Below the pieces are notes generated by a model. The model worked only from the letters and a program-made list of their open reading frames with translations. It was not told where the DNA came from and searched no databases. Position numbers and translations under genes: made by a program. From Pseudovibrio brasiliensis (GTDB taxonomy: Bacteria; Pseudomonadota; Alphaproteobacteria; Rhizobiales; Stappiaceae), in assembly GCF_018282095.1 (NCBI RefSeq), contig NZ_CP074126.1, forward strand, positions 4,114,341 through 4,178,340: a DNA stretch of 64,000 nucleotides, written 5' to 3'. Shown in pieces: positions 7,949 through 16,549 of this stretch; the first letter of the stretch is position 1, and every line of letters begins with the position of its first letter.

Positions 7949-9927
7949 TCTGCCGCCTCCCCAATCGCGGACATTGCCTTACTATTATAAGTTTCCATGT
8001 CACGGATCTCGACGGTGGCTTCAATCGAACCCTGACGACCATCTTCGAAGGTCACTTCAGTCACCACGTGTTTGGAGGTCTCACCGGCATAGAATGCTTC
8101 AATCAGAGGCGCATAACGGTCGGCAACGAAGTTACGGCGAACCTTTTGGGTACGCGTCAACTCACCATCATCCGGGTCCAGCTCTTTATGTAGAACCAGG
8201 AAGCGTTTGATCTGGGCGCCAGCCATCATCGGCTCTTCGGAAAGATCCTTATTGACCTGGTCCACATGGCTTTGAATGGTCTTGTAAACATCAGGATGCG
8301 CAGCAAGTTCCTGGTAGGACGCATAAGCAATGTTATTGCGCTCTGCCCAGTTACCAACCGCAACAAGATCAATGTTCACGAAGGCACAAACGTAGTCACG
8401 CTCATTTCCAAAGGTCACAGCCTCTTTGATGTTCGGGAAGAACTTCAGCTTGTTTTCAATGTACTTTGGCGCAAACATGGAGCCGTCATTCAGCTTGCCC
8501 ACATCCTTCGCGCGATCAATGATCTTCAGGTGACCATTCTCAAGGAACATGCCAGCATCACCGGTGTGAACCCAGCCATCTTCGGTCTTGGTGTCTTTGG
8601 TCGCCTCATCGTTCTTGTAATAGCCAAGAAACGCACCTGGTGAACGGTACATGACCTCACCATTATCAGCGATCCGCACCTCAACATCCGGCATAGGCAC
8701 ACCAACGGTATCAGCATAAATCTGACCATCTGGCTGCGAGGTGATGAACACGGAAGATTCTGTCTGCCCGTAAAGCTGTTTCAGGTTCAGGCCAATTGAA
8801 CGGTAGAACTTGAAGATCTCAGGACCAATCGCTTCACCAGCAGTGTAAGCTACACGAACGCGAGAGAAGCCCATCTCATTCTTCAGCGGCCCATAAACAC
8901 AGAACTCACCAACCGCATATTTCATACGCTCAAACAGAGAAACTTTTTCTCCGTTCAGGATGCGCTCACCAACCTGGTTTGCATAATCGAGGAAGTAGTC
9001 AAACAGCTTCTTCTTCATCTTGCCCGCATCTTCCATGCGAACTGTGATGTGCGTCAGCATCCCCTCAAAAACGCGCGGCGGTGCAAACATGTAAGTTGGA
9101 GCAATTTCCTTACGGTCGATTGAAACCGTCTCCGGACCTTCTGGACAGTTAACGCAATACCCTGCAGTGAGACACTGAGCATAGGAGAACACGTGGTCAC
9201 CAACCCATGCCATCGGCAGGTACGCAACTGTGTCAGCATTCTCGTCTAGATTATCGAACTTGTTCGCATTCTGAACAGCAACAACCAGATTGTTGAAGGT
9301 CAGCATCACCCCTTTTGGACGGCCTGTCGTACCAGAGGTGTAAAGGATAACTGCAACGTCTTCGCTTTTCCCGGCTTTGACCGTTTCAAACCAATCATCA
9401 GCAAGCTTTTCATCATTGTCGAGCAATGCCTGCCCAGCTTCCTGAACAGTCAGATAACGATGAAGACGTGAGTGGTCGTAATCGCGAAGGCCCTTAGGGT
9501 CTTCGTAAATGATATGCTCAAGCAGCGGCAGCTTCTCAGACATTTCGAGCAGCTTATCAACCTGCTCCTGATCCTCAGCAACTGCAAAACGAACTTCTGC
9601 GTGACCAAGAACGTAAGCGATCTCTTCCGCCACAGAGTCAGCATAGACTGGGATTGGGATTCCCCCCAGCGCCTGCACTGCTGCAAAAACCCAATAAAGG
9701 TGCGGACGGTTTGCACCAATCACCGCAACCTTGTCGCCCTCTTTACAACCAAGGCTTTTCAGCCCCAGTGAGAGCTTGCGCACTTCTCCAAGGACCTCAC
9801 GCCAGGTCCAGCTCTGCCAGATCCCGAGGTCCTTCTCGCGATACGCGGGACGATCCCCCCAATCCCGCGCATTCCGAATAAGCAACTGCGGAAATGTATC
9901 CATACCCGCTGACGGAGGCACCTGCAT
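7945..9927 (-). CDS. AMP-dependent (long-chain-type) acyl-CoA synthetase
   Basis: A 660-residue adenylate-forming enzyme that activates a carboxylic acid to its CoA thioester. Motif A3 is intact (YTSGTTGRPKG near 201-211), with the A5-like LYGQTES and the A7/A8 segments GWVHTGDAG and KLNDGSMFAPKYIE. The ATG at 9927 is preferred over a longer frame to 10065 because GAGAGGTGA lies a few bases upstream and the family's N-terminal FPQLLIRNARDWGDRPAYRE then starts near residue 12. It is the first gene of the minus-strand liv cluster and overlaps livG by four bases. Intracellular trapping of imported acid by CoA activation is the likely role; the acid is not identifiable. Confidence 0.9.
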   Translation of the reverse strand: MQVPPSAGMDTFPQLLIRNARDWGDRPAYREKDLGIWQSWTWREVLGEVRKLSLGLKSLGCKEGDKVAVIGANRPHLYWVFAAVQALGGIPIPVYADSVAEEIAYVLGHAEVRFAVAEDQEQVDKLLEMSEKLPLLEHIIYEDPKGLRDYDHSRLHRYLTVQEAGQALLDNDEKLADDWFETVKAGKSEDVAVILYTSGTTGRPKGVMLTFNNLVVAVQNANKFDNLDENADTVAYLPMAWVGDHVFSYAQCLTAGYCVNCPEGPETVSIDRKEIAPTYMFAPPRVFEGMLTHITVRMEDAGKMKKKLFDYFLDYANQVGERILNGEKVSLFERMKYAVGEFCVYGPLKNEMGFSRVRVAYTAGEAIGPEIFKFYRSIGLNLKQLYGQTESSVFITSQPDGQIYADTVGVPMPDVEVRIADNGEVMYRSPGAFLGYYKNDEATKDTKTEDGWVHTGDAGMFLENGHLKIIDRAKDVGKLNDGSMFAPKYIENKLKFFPNIKEAVTFGNERDYVCAFVNIDLVAVGNWAERNNIAYASYQELAAHPDVYKTIQSHVDQVNKDLSEEPMMAGAQIKRFLVLHKELDPDDGELTRTQKVRRNFVADRYAPLIEAFYAGETSKHVVTEVTFEDGRQGSIEATVEIRDMETYNSKAMSAIGEAAE

Positions 9928-9944
9928 CTTTGAATCACCTCTCG

Positions 9945-9971
9945 CCAAAGGCCACACACTTGTGCCTTTGG
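9945..9971 (-). promoter_or_regulatory. Inverted repeat in the leader of the acyl-CoA synthetase gene
   Basis: Perfect 8-base arms CCAAAGGC/GCCTTTGG are separated by 11 bases and lie 18 bases upstream of the ATG, just before the ribosome site. It could be an operator or an mRNA hairpin that shields translation initiation of the liv-cluster transcript. Confidence 0.4.
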
Positions 9972-10097
9972 TCTGCCTGTTTACTCTGAGGAAATACGAA
10001 AGACTAATAGCCCCGCCTCGCAAGTCCTCCACCTGCGAGCTCCTCCCTGAGCTAAGTCTTAGCAAGATACGAAAACTTTTTTAATTGGTTTTATTCG

Positions 10098-10133
10098 TTG
10101 CGCATTGCAACCTGGGGCACTTGTGCAATGCAA
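10098..10133. promoter_or_regulatory. Tandem near-palindromic 13-mers upstream of the liv cluster
   Basis: TTGCGCATTGCAA (10098-10110) and TTGTGCAATGCAA (10121-10133) match at 11 of 13 positions and are spaced 23 bases start to start, about two helical turns. They sit in the 453-base gap 9928-10380, about 170 bases upstream of the acyl-CoA synthetase start. This looks like a paired operator for a dimeric regulator; no cognate regulator is adjacent. The remainder of the gap is A+T-rich and I see no gene in it. Confidence 0.45.
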
Positions 10134-10326
10134 AACTGTGATATTTCAACGAGTTACATTAGAAAATATCTATACTAAGGTATACATGCAATATATTGGT
10201 CACGCATAAGCGAAATACGCTAGGTAAATCAATAGCCAATACTTTCGATTAAGTTTCAATTCCTTTTTGTAGAACATTGGACTAAGTCAAAAAAGAATCA
10301 CTACTTTTGGTTATCCGCACTGCAAC

Positions 10327-10354
10327 AAAAAAGGGGCGCGAATACTCGCGCCCC
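10327..10354 (-). terminator. Strong Rho-independent terminator after dctM
   Basis: Perfect 8-base G+C arms (GGGGCGCG/CGCGCCCC, 10333-10354) are followed on the minus strand by six T residues (10327-10332). It lies 27 bases after the dctM stop and ends the TRAP operon. Confidence 0.85.
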
Positions 10355-10380
10355 TTACATATACTAATCTATTACTACTA

Positions 10381-11961
10381 TCAGCCGTAGATGACTTTAG
10401 GCAGCCAGGTTGCAAGTTCTGGCAGGTACCACAGGATCACCAGCATCAAAATCTGGATGAGCACAAACGGGATGATCCCGAAGTAGATATCCGTGGTCTT
10501 AACAGACGGCGGAGCCACACCACGCAGATAGAACAGCGCAAAGCCGAACGGAGGCGTCAGGAACGACGTCTGCAGGTTTACAGCCATCATCACACCGAGC
10601 CATGCAGGGTGCATCGGTTCACCGTTAGGCATCTCAAGCTGCAGCAGAATTGGCGCAACAAGCGGAACCACAACGAACACGATTTCCAAGAAGTCCAGGA
10701 AGAAGCCGAGGACGAACATCACCAGCATAACAGCAATGATAGCGCCCAGTGCACCACCCGGCAGACCGGTCAGCGCTTCCTTCACCAGCTCTTCACCACC
10801 CAAATCGCGGAAGATCAGGGAGAAGAAGGTCGCACCGATCAGGATCACGAACACCATACAGGTAATCTGCGTGGTGGATTGCATCACCGGAACCAGCACC
10901 TTCTTCGCCATCACACGGTACAGCGAGACCAACAAGCCGTATGCAAGGATCGCACAGGATGCACTCGCAACCCAGATACCAACCATATCACCAGTCGGGA
11001 TCTCGTTACGCGCAACGCGCAGATCCATAAAGCTTGTCAGAGCCAGCATCACAATCAGAGAAAGAACCGCCAAGTAGATCGGCCAAGGCTTCTCTTCGTT
11101 CATGCGGTAACCAGCCAGCAACAACGCACCGACTGCACCCGCTGCAGCAGCTTCAGTTGGGGTCGCGATACCAGCCAGGATAGAGCCAAGCACAGCAACA
11201 ATAAGCGCAATTGGCGGAACCAGTGCATGCAGGATCTGGCTCAGAGTTGGGCCGGAAGTACCATCATCACGCATTGGCGGAGACTTATGTGGCTGAGTAA
11301 ACGCTACAAACAGCTGGTAGCAGAGATACAGACCAACCAACACCAGACCTGGAATTAGTGCACCTGCAAACAGGTCACCAACAGAGAATGGTTCCGGAGC
11401 AAAGTTGCCCATCTCACGCTGTGCGATCTGATAACCGTTAGACAGCTGGTCAGCCAGGAACACAAGCACGATAGATGGTGGAATGATCTGTCCCAGCGTA
11501 CCAGAAGCCGCAATCGAACCACACGCAATGCGTGGGCTGTAGCCATTACGCAGCATTGTTGGCAGGGAAAGCAGACCCATGGTCACAACAGTCGCGCCCA
11601 CGATACCGGTAGAAGCTGCAAGCAGCGCACCCACGATTGTCACGGAGATGCCCAGACCACCCGGCATACGGCCGAACAGACGACCCATAGTCTCCAGCAG
11701 CTCTTCAGCCACCTTGGAGCGTTCCAGCATCACACCCATGAAGATGAAGAGCGGAACCGCAATCAGGGTCTCGTTGGACATGGTGCCGAAAATTCGGCTT
11801 GGGATCGCACCAAGTGTCACGCTACCGCCAAAGAACGACGCGATCAGAGCGAAGATAAGTGCAACACCAGCAAGCGTAAATGCAACAGGGAAGCCCGCAA
11901 GCAAACAAATACAGGCAACCGCAAACATCAAAATATCAAGAGTATGAAGAAATCCATCCAT
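10381..11961 (-). CDS. dctM: TRAP transporter large permease DctM
   Basis: A 526-residue membrane protein of the TRAP large-subunit (DctM) family, the sodium-coupled transport channel. It is longer than the ~430-residue minimal DctM; an extra stretch at about 235-340 carries additional membrane spans, as seen in the TakM/fused-length subgroup. Motifs include IPLFIFMGVMLERS near 93-106, GTLGQIIPPSIVLV, and FFLDFLEIVFVVVPLVAPIL towards the C-terminus. It lies 6 bases after dctQ and is followed by a strong terminator. Confidence 0.93.
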   Translation of the reverse strand: MDGFLHTLDILMFAVACICLLAGFPVAFTLAGVALIFALIASFFGGSVTLGAIPSRIFGTMSNETLIAVPLFIFMGVMLERSKVAEELLETMGRLFGRMPGGLGISVTIVGALLAASTGIVGATVVTMGLLSLPTMLRNGYSPRIACGSIAASGTLGQIIPPSIVLVFLADQLSNGYQIAQREMGNFAPEPFSVGDLFAGALIPGLVLVGLYLCYQLFVAFTQPHKSPPMRDDGTSGPTLSQILHALVPPIALIVAVLGSILAGIATPTEAAAAGAVGALLLAGYRMNEEKPWPIYLAVLSLIVMLALTSFMDLRVARNEIPTGDMVGIWVASASCAILAYGLLVSLYRVMAKKVLVPVMQSTTQITCMVFVILIGATFFSLIFRDLGGEELVKEALTGLPGGALGAIIAVMLVMFVLGFFLDFLEIVFVVVPLVAPILLQLEMPNGEPMHPAWLGVMMAVNLQTSFLTPPFGFALFYLRGVAPPSVKTTDIYFGIIPFVLIQILMLVILWYLPELATWLPKVIYG

Positions 11962-11967
11962 CTCCGT

Positions 11968-12501
11968 TTACTCCTGAATCTGACGGAATGAGTCGAGTGC
12001 CTTCTTGTCACCGCCAAGGGCAAGAACACTTCGAATAATAATGGCAACACCCTGTAGGGAGACGAGAACGGCAAAGGCGATGATCGCACTCTTCAGAAGA
12101 TAACGCCCCTGAATACCGGAGGCTTCCTGAGAGCCTTCCCAGATTGCCCACGAGCTGGCCACATACCCCCATGACCAGTAGACAATCACTGCACACATCG
12201 GCAGCAGGAAGAAGACCGAACCGATCAGATCAATCACTGCTTTGATGCGTGGGCGAGCATCTCGATAGAAGATATCAACGCGCACATGCCCATCAACGCT
12301 AAGCGTATAAGCAGCAGCCAACATGAATAGGAAACCGTGCATGTAGGTGATGGATTCTTGCATCCAGATGGAGCCGATACCAAAAACGTATCTCATCACC
12401 ACCACTGTAAACTGGACAAGCACAATGCCCAGAGACAGCCAGGCGCAGGTCTTGCCGATGCCGCCATTGACTGAGGTAATCAGGTTCATTAGGGCGCGCA
12501 T
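11968..12501 (-). CDS. dctQ: TRAP transporter small permease DctQ
   Basis: A 177-residue protein with four predicted membrane spans and the DctQ hallmark GHVRVDIFY near residues 71-79. It partners DctM. It lies between dctP (129-base gap containing a terminator) and dctM (6-base gap). The internal terminator would give more binding protein than permease, a common arrangement. Confidence 0.9.
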   Translation of the reverse strand: MRALMNLITSVNGGIGKTCAWLSLGIVLVQFTVVVMRYVFGIGSIWMQESITYMHGFLFMLAAAYTLSVDGHVRVDIFYRDARPRIKAVIDLIGSVFFLLPMCAVIVYWSWGYVASSWAIWEGSQEASGIQGRYLLKSAIIAFAVLVSLQGVAIIIRSVLALGGDKKALDSFRQIQE

Positions 12502-12574
12502 GCCCGCCTCTTCGTCTTGGTCTAAACCAAGCCTCTAGGATTATTATTGGGCCCCAAAGGCCAGGATAGAATTT

Positions 12575-12611
12575 TTGAAAGAAAAGCTCCCCGCAAGGAT
12601 TGCGGAGAGCT
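12575..12611 (-). terminator. Internal terminator between dctP and dctQ
   Basis: A hairpin with arms built from AGCTC and CCGCAA (12586-12611) is followed on the minus strand by a T-rich tail (TTTTCTTTC, 12575-12585). It lies 20 bases after the dctP stop and probably attenuates read-through to dctQM. Confidence 0.7.
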
Positions 12612-12630
12612 CGTGCAGCATTAAGAAAAA

Positions 12631-13719
12631 TTAGCCCAGGATACGATCGCGAGCAGTCAGGTAGTTACGCTCAGCAAGGCTGGACCATGCAGAGGTTTCC
12701 TTACGAGACTTAACATAGCTTTCGTAGATGCGCTTGGAGATGTCATCTGTCTCAGCCACTTCCGCAACAACTTCTTCAGCTTTACGGCCAATTGCATCGA
12801 ACACTTCATCAGAGAAGTCACGAACCTGAACGTTGTGCTTGGTCAGGAGAGTTTCCAGAGCAGCACCGTTGTTGTGGTTGTACTCAGCGAACATGTAGTT
12901 GTTCTCTGCCATACATGCAGAACGGATCAGCTCCTGCTGACCAGGTGTGAAGCTTTCCCAAACACCTTTGTTCATGCCGAAGGACAGACCAGCACCTGGC
13001 TCATGGAAGCCTTTGGTGTAGTAGTACTTAGCAACTTTGTAGAAGCCAAATGCCATGTCGTTCCATGCACCAACCCACTCGGTCGCGTCGATCGCGCCAG
13101 ACTGCAGTGCTGGGAAGATTTCGGAACCAGGCAGTGCAACAGCAGATGCACCAAGACGGCGAAGAACTTCACCACCCAGACCAGGCATACGCATTTTCAG
13201 GCCTTTGAGGTCTTCAAGAGAGTTGATCTCTTTGTTGAACCAGCCACCTGCCTGAAGACCGGTGTTACCTGCCAGGAAGGACTTAACGTTGAACTGACCA
13301 GCCAGCTCATCCCAGAGCTCCTGACCGCCACCGAAGTGCATCCATGCTTCCAGCTCAGCAGCAGTCATACCCATTGGAACTGCAGTGAAGAAACCGAATG
13401 CTTTGTGCTTGCCGAGCCAGTAGTAGTCAGCAGCGTGGTACATGTCAGCTGTACCGTTGGAAACAGCATCGAAGCTCTCAAATGCAGGAACAAGTTCACC
13501 AGCAGCGAACAGCTTAACGGTCAGCTGACCTTCACTTGCAGCAGTGATGCGGTCAGCGATGCGCTGTGCGCCGGTACCAAGACCCGGGAAGTTCTTTGGC
13601 CAGGTGGTGACCATTTTCAGTTCGCGCTTGCCAGATGCGAGCGCAGGAGCTGCAAGAGTAGCTGCGCCAGCGGTTGCGCCTGCCAAACCAGCATTTTTCA
13701 GAAAACTACGGCGGTCCAT
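12631..13719 (-). CDS. dctP: TakP-like TRAP binding protein, Tat-exported
   Basis: A 362-residue periplasmic solute-binding protein of the DctP family. It carries a twin-arginine signal (DRRSFLKNAG at 2-11), which points to export in a folded state. AGELVP, GGWFNKEIN, LKGLKMRMPG and GAIDATEWVGAW match the 2-oxoacid-binding TakP group, whose dimeric members bind 2-oxo acids or lactate with a metal ion. The ATG at 13719 has GGAGGAG seven bases upstream. It is first in the minus-strand dctPQM operon. A 2-oxo acid substrate is a reasonable guess from family resemblance; a leucine-type dehydrogenase that makes or uses 2-oxo acids is encoded about 3 kb away. Confidence 0.9.
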   Translation of the reverse strand: MDRRSFLKNAGLAGATAGAATLAAPALASGKRELKMVTTWPKNFPGLGTGAQRIADRITAASEGQLTVKLFAAGELVPAFESFDAVSNGTADMYHAADYYWLGKHKAFGFFTAVPMGMTAAELEAWMHFGGGQELWDELAGQFNVKSFLAGNTGLQAGGWFNKEINSLEDLKGLKMRMPGLGGEVLRRLGASAVALPGSEIFPALQSGAIDATEWVGAWNDMAFGFYKVAKYYYTKGFHEPGAGLSFGMNKGVWESFTPGQQELIRSACMAENNYMFAEYNHNNGAALETLLTKHNVQVRDFSDEVFDAIGRKAEEVVAEVAETDDISKRIYESYVKSRKETSAWSSLAERNYLTARDRILG

Positions 13720-14423
13720 AAAAACTCCTCCCAAGAGCTTCTTAAATCAAATCTCTTTATGCCTCCGCAGAAACGAAACTCGTCCTCTGAGATCTCTGCG
13801 ACAACATGACCAACTTCTTATAACCCTAAAACTACGTGAAAATACAAGGAAATCTGCATCGTATTGGACAAATTAATTATTCTTGGATCAACTGAGCGTA
13901 CCTCATCAATACGTTTTAAACCGAAACCAACCGCAACGTAACTATCGAAACATTTTTAGGAAATCCCGCCCTAAAGGACTAATAATCGACCTCTTATTTC
14001 AAATTTCATAGCCTTTTATTTCAATGTTAATAAGTCAGTGGACTTGACCTAATTCTCAACAGTGAATTTCCTGCAGTTTTTCTGGGCATTTTGGCGAACC
14101 AGCCTGCAGATGCTTTAAAATACAATAATTTAGATGAAACTAATCTTCAGAATGCGCATAAACTACACTGAACCATCCAAACTCTTCACCACGCATCAAA
14201 GCCACGGAATCAGGCTCTGCCCAGCCTCTTTTTGTGGAACAAAGACAGCTAAGAAACGCCAGCGGATCGGAGAGTGGGATTTGGGTAGACCGCGAAGGTG
14301 TAAAAATTCACACCTTCGCGCATTAACGATAGCGCGAATTTCTTCGAAATCTTCGCTACGAAATTGCCTCGAACCAGTTTTCAAGGGCATTTCGAGAGCG
14401 ATTCTTCCAAAAATCGCCTTATT
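13720..14423. other. 704-base intergenic region with one perfect hairpin
   Basis: A+T-rich DNA upstream of dctP and downstream of the NicO-type gene. Short open frames occur on both strands but none has a ribosome site, family signature or coding character that I can defend. The dctP promoter must lie in the right-hand part near 13720-13900. The only clear structure is the inverted repeat at 14291-14320. Confidence 0.5.
14291..14320. repeat. Perfect 10-base inverted repeat
   Basis: CGCGAAGGTG (14291-14300) and CACCTTCGCG (14311-14320) are separated by 10 A+T-rich bases. Neither strand has a T-run after it, so it is not a standard terminator. It may be a palindromic unit or a 3' stabilising hairpin about 100 bases beyond the NicO-type gene. 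Confidence 0.55.
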
Positions 14424-16319
14424 CTAGAACAGACCTGCCGTTGCGCCACCATTGAGGCCCGCAATCAGCATCAGTGTACCCATCAGCAGAATGGTCAGCG
14501 CACCAACCACTTCAAAGCCGCGCAGGATAACCGTACCAGCCTGACTATCAGCCCCCCAGATGCGCAGAGCAACATCACGGGAAAGCACTGCAAGGCTCGC
14601 CAGAATGGAAACGGTAATCCCCGTTCCCAGAGCCATCACGAGCGTAGAAGCCACCCCAGCCCAGATCATGCCCTGCGAGAAGGCAAAGGCCAGAACGATG
14701 AGTGCTCCGGTACATGGACGCAGGCCAACAGCCAGAATAATGGACCAGATACTGGTCAGCGTCATTGTTGAGTTTTGGACCAGTTTCGGATCCGGCGCAT
14801 GCGCGTGCCCACAACTGGAGCAAACCTCTCCATGACCTTCGTGCGCATGGTCGTGATGATGATCGTTGTCATGGTGGTGATGGCTGTGGTCGTGATCATG
14901 CGAGTGCCCACAACTGGATGCCGGCTTCTTGCCAAACCAAGGCTTCAGAACACGCTGCCAGACAAGGTAGAGACCAAGCAGAAAGACCAGTACATAAGAC
15001 CCCAGCTCAAACCAGCGCGCTGTTGAGTTGATCGCCGTACTTGTCAGATGCAACAGCACCCCTGCTCCGCCAACCAGCGCAATCGCAGTTACAGCCTGCG
15101 CAAAGGCAGAAGCGAAGGATAGAGCAATCCCTTTCTTCAGGGTCTGCTCATCGGCAATCACATAAGACGAGATAACCGCCTTACCGTGACCCGGCCCTGC
15201 TGCATGGAACACACCATACGCAAAGCTGATCAGCATCAGCAGCCAGCCAGCAGATGGATTACTGCGGAAGTTTCTGAGCGCACTTGTCAGCTTCAGATAG
15301 AACTCATTCTGCAGTCGAGTGATGGTCGCCATGCCCTGCTGGAAGATGTTCATGTCAGGACCACGCACCTCCCCAGCCGCCTCATCAGCACTCAGACGCT
15401 CAGAAGCAGTAGACAGGGCCATTGGCTCACCGCCCTGCGCCAACGCAGCAACAGCGTCCGCAGCCGTCTCTGGCGCACTTTCAGCCGATTCAGGGGTGAT
15501 CTCGGAGATAAACTTGGTGTTGCCACCATCAGAGGCAGCAGCCACAGCTGCGCCATCACAGGACACAATCACCTGATTGACCAGCGCCTGCGTATAGTTC
15601 TGCAGCTCCTCAGGCACGTTTCTTTGGTCAGCTCCAATCGTCGCCAGCTGTGCAGCAATCTGACCATCCAGTTCTGGCGGGTGCACCAGCTCAACAGAAC
15701 ATTTGCCCGGAGCATTGCTCAACGTCACAGCCAGACCAGACTTAGGCCACTTGAAATCGATGTAATAGGTTGGGTCATACACATCGAGCGTAATCGGCTT
15801 ATCCGCTTTGACCTTCTTCTTCAAAGGAAGCGTAAAGCTCAGCTCGACCAGTGAAACAGGACTGGTATCTGGCTGACTGCGCCCGCTGGCAATATCTTCA
15901 GCGATCGCCGCTTTGTCTTCATCGCTGATCAGCCAGTAGTCATCAAAAGCCACCTTGATCATTTTCATGGAAGGTTCAAACGGCTCGGTAAAATCGATCT
16001 CCGTTTGACTGTCATCGCCAAAGGTGAAGTAGCCGTATTCGCCCAGACCCTGAATATTGATCTTGGCCAGTTCCGCCAATTCGTCTTTTTCGAAAAATCC
16101 ATTCTGGTTCGCATCCAGCCCCTGCACCGCATAAGCCGTGTACAGATCATCGAACAGCCACCTGTGCCGAATGTGAGTCAAATACCCATCATCATCGAAA
16201 ACCAGTTCGGCACGCGCTTGCACAAACATGTGCGGATGAGCGGCAACCTGTTGAGAAGGCAACAGAAATACCAATAGCATGCAAAATGCGGTCAAAAACC
16301 GTAAAAGCTTATCAGACAT
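14424..16319 (-). CDS. DUF1007-NicO fusion, nickel/cobalt-type permease
   Basis: A 631-residue fusion. Residues 1-28 are a signal peptide; about 28-225 form a DUF1007 periplasmic domain starting HPHMFVQARAEL and carrying an EF-hand-like loop DANQNGFFEKDEL near 70-82. After a Ser/Ala/Glu-rich linker (about 255-310), about 330-631 form a NicO/HoxN-like metal permease with six or more spans. Its central cytosolic loop is strongly His-rich and includes HSHDHDHSHHHH and CSSCGHAHAP. Separate DUF1007 and NicO genes are common in alphaproteobacteria; here they are one gene. The role is Ni/Co/Zn-type divalent metal transport; direction and metal are not fixed by sequence. I see no cobalamin riboswitch upstream. 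Confidence 0.85.
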   Translation of the reverse strand: MSDKLLRFLTAFCMLLVFLLPSQQVAAHPHMFVQARAELVFDDDGYLTHIRHRWLFDDLYTAYAVQGLDANQNGFFEKDELAELAKINIQGLGEYGYFTFGDDSQTEIDFTEPFEPSMKMIKVAFDDYWLISDEDKAAIAEDIASGRSQPDTSPVSLVELSFTLPLKKKVKADKPITLDVYDPTYYIDFKWPKSGLAVTLSNAPGKCSVELVHPPELDGQIAAQLATIGADQRNVPEELQNYTQALVNQVIVSCDGAAVAAASDGGNTKFISEITPESAESAPETAADAVAALAQGGEPMALSTASERLSADEAAGEVRGPDMNIFQQGMATITRLQNEFYLKLTSALRNFRSNPSAGWLLMLISFAYGVFHAAGPGHGKAVISSYVIADEQTLKKGIALSFASAFAQAVTAIALVGGAGVLLHLTSTAINSTARWFELGSYVLVFLLGLYLVWQRVLKPWFGKKPASSCGHSHDHDHSHHHHDNDHHHDHAHEGHGEVCSSCGHAHAPDPKLVQNSTMTLTSIWSIILAVGLRPCTGALIVLAFAFSQGMIWAGVASTLVMALGTGITVSILASLAVLSRDVALRIWGADSQAGTVILRGFEVVGALTILLMGTLMLIAGLNGGATAGLF

Positions 16320-16472
16320 GGCGCCTTAACAATATATGAGAACCCGACACGACAAGTGTAATAAAATAACGGCAAATTCAAGACCCAATTATTGAAGATC
16401 CTGAGATACGTTTTTCCCGTAATTTAGAACCATTCGGATAATTCTTCCGAATTTGATGCTCATCACCTACGA

Positions 16473-16503
16473 AATAAACCGGATATTGCTTTAAGAATAA
16501 ACC
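16473..16503 (+). promoter_or_regulatory. Direct repeats upstream of the dehydrogenase gene
   Basis: AATAAACC occurs at 16473-16480 and 16496-16503, 23 bases apart, each followed by an ATAT-containing segment. They lie 47-77 bases before the ATG. An inverted repeat ATTCGG/CCGAAT lies just upstream (16432-16452). These are candidate binding sites for a regulator (Lrp or LysR type); no function is shown. Confidence 0.3.
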
Positions 16504-16549
16504 AATATCCCCGCAACGCTTCTTGTTCAATTTCGTTTGGGAGGGCTGA

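Noticed and set aside
14134-14427. Open frames in the 704-base gap upstream of dctP
   Set aside because: No ribosome site, no family motif, and the sequence includes a palindrome; both strands have similar short frames.
15186-15854. A 222-codon plus-strand frame
   Set aside because: Antisense to the DUF1007-NicO fusion gene; no supporting features.
16320-16549. Cobalamin or nickel riboswitch upstream of the NicO-type gene
   Set aside because: I looked for the B12-box and NiCo four-way hairpin features and saw none in the short A+T-rich gap.
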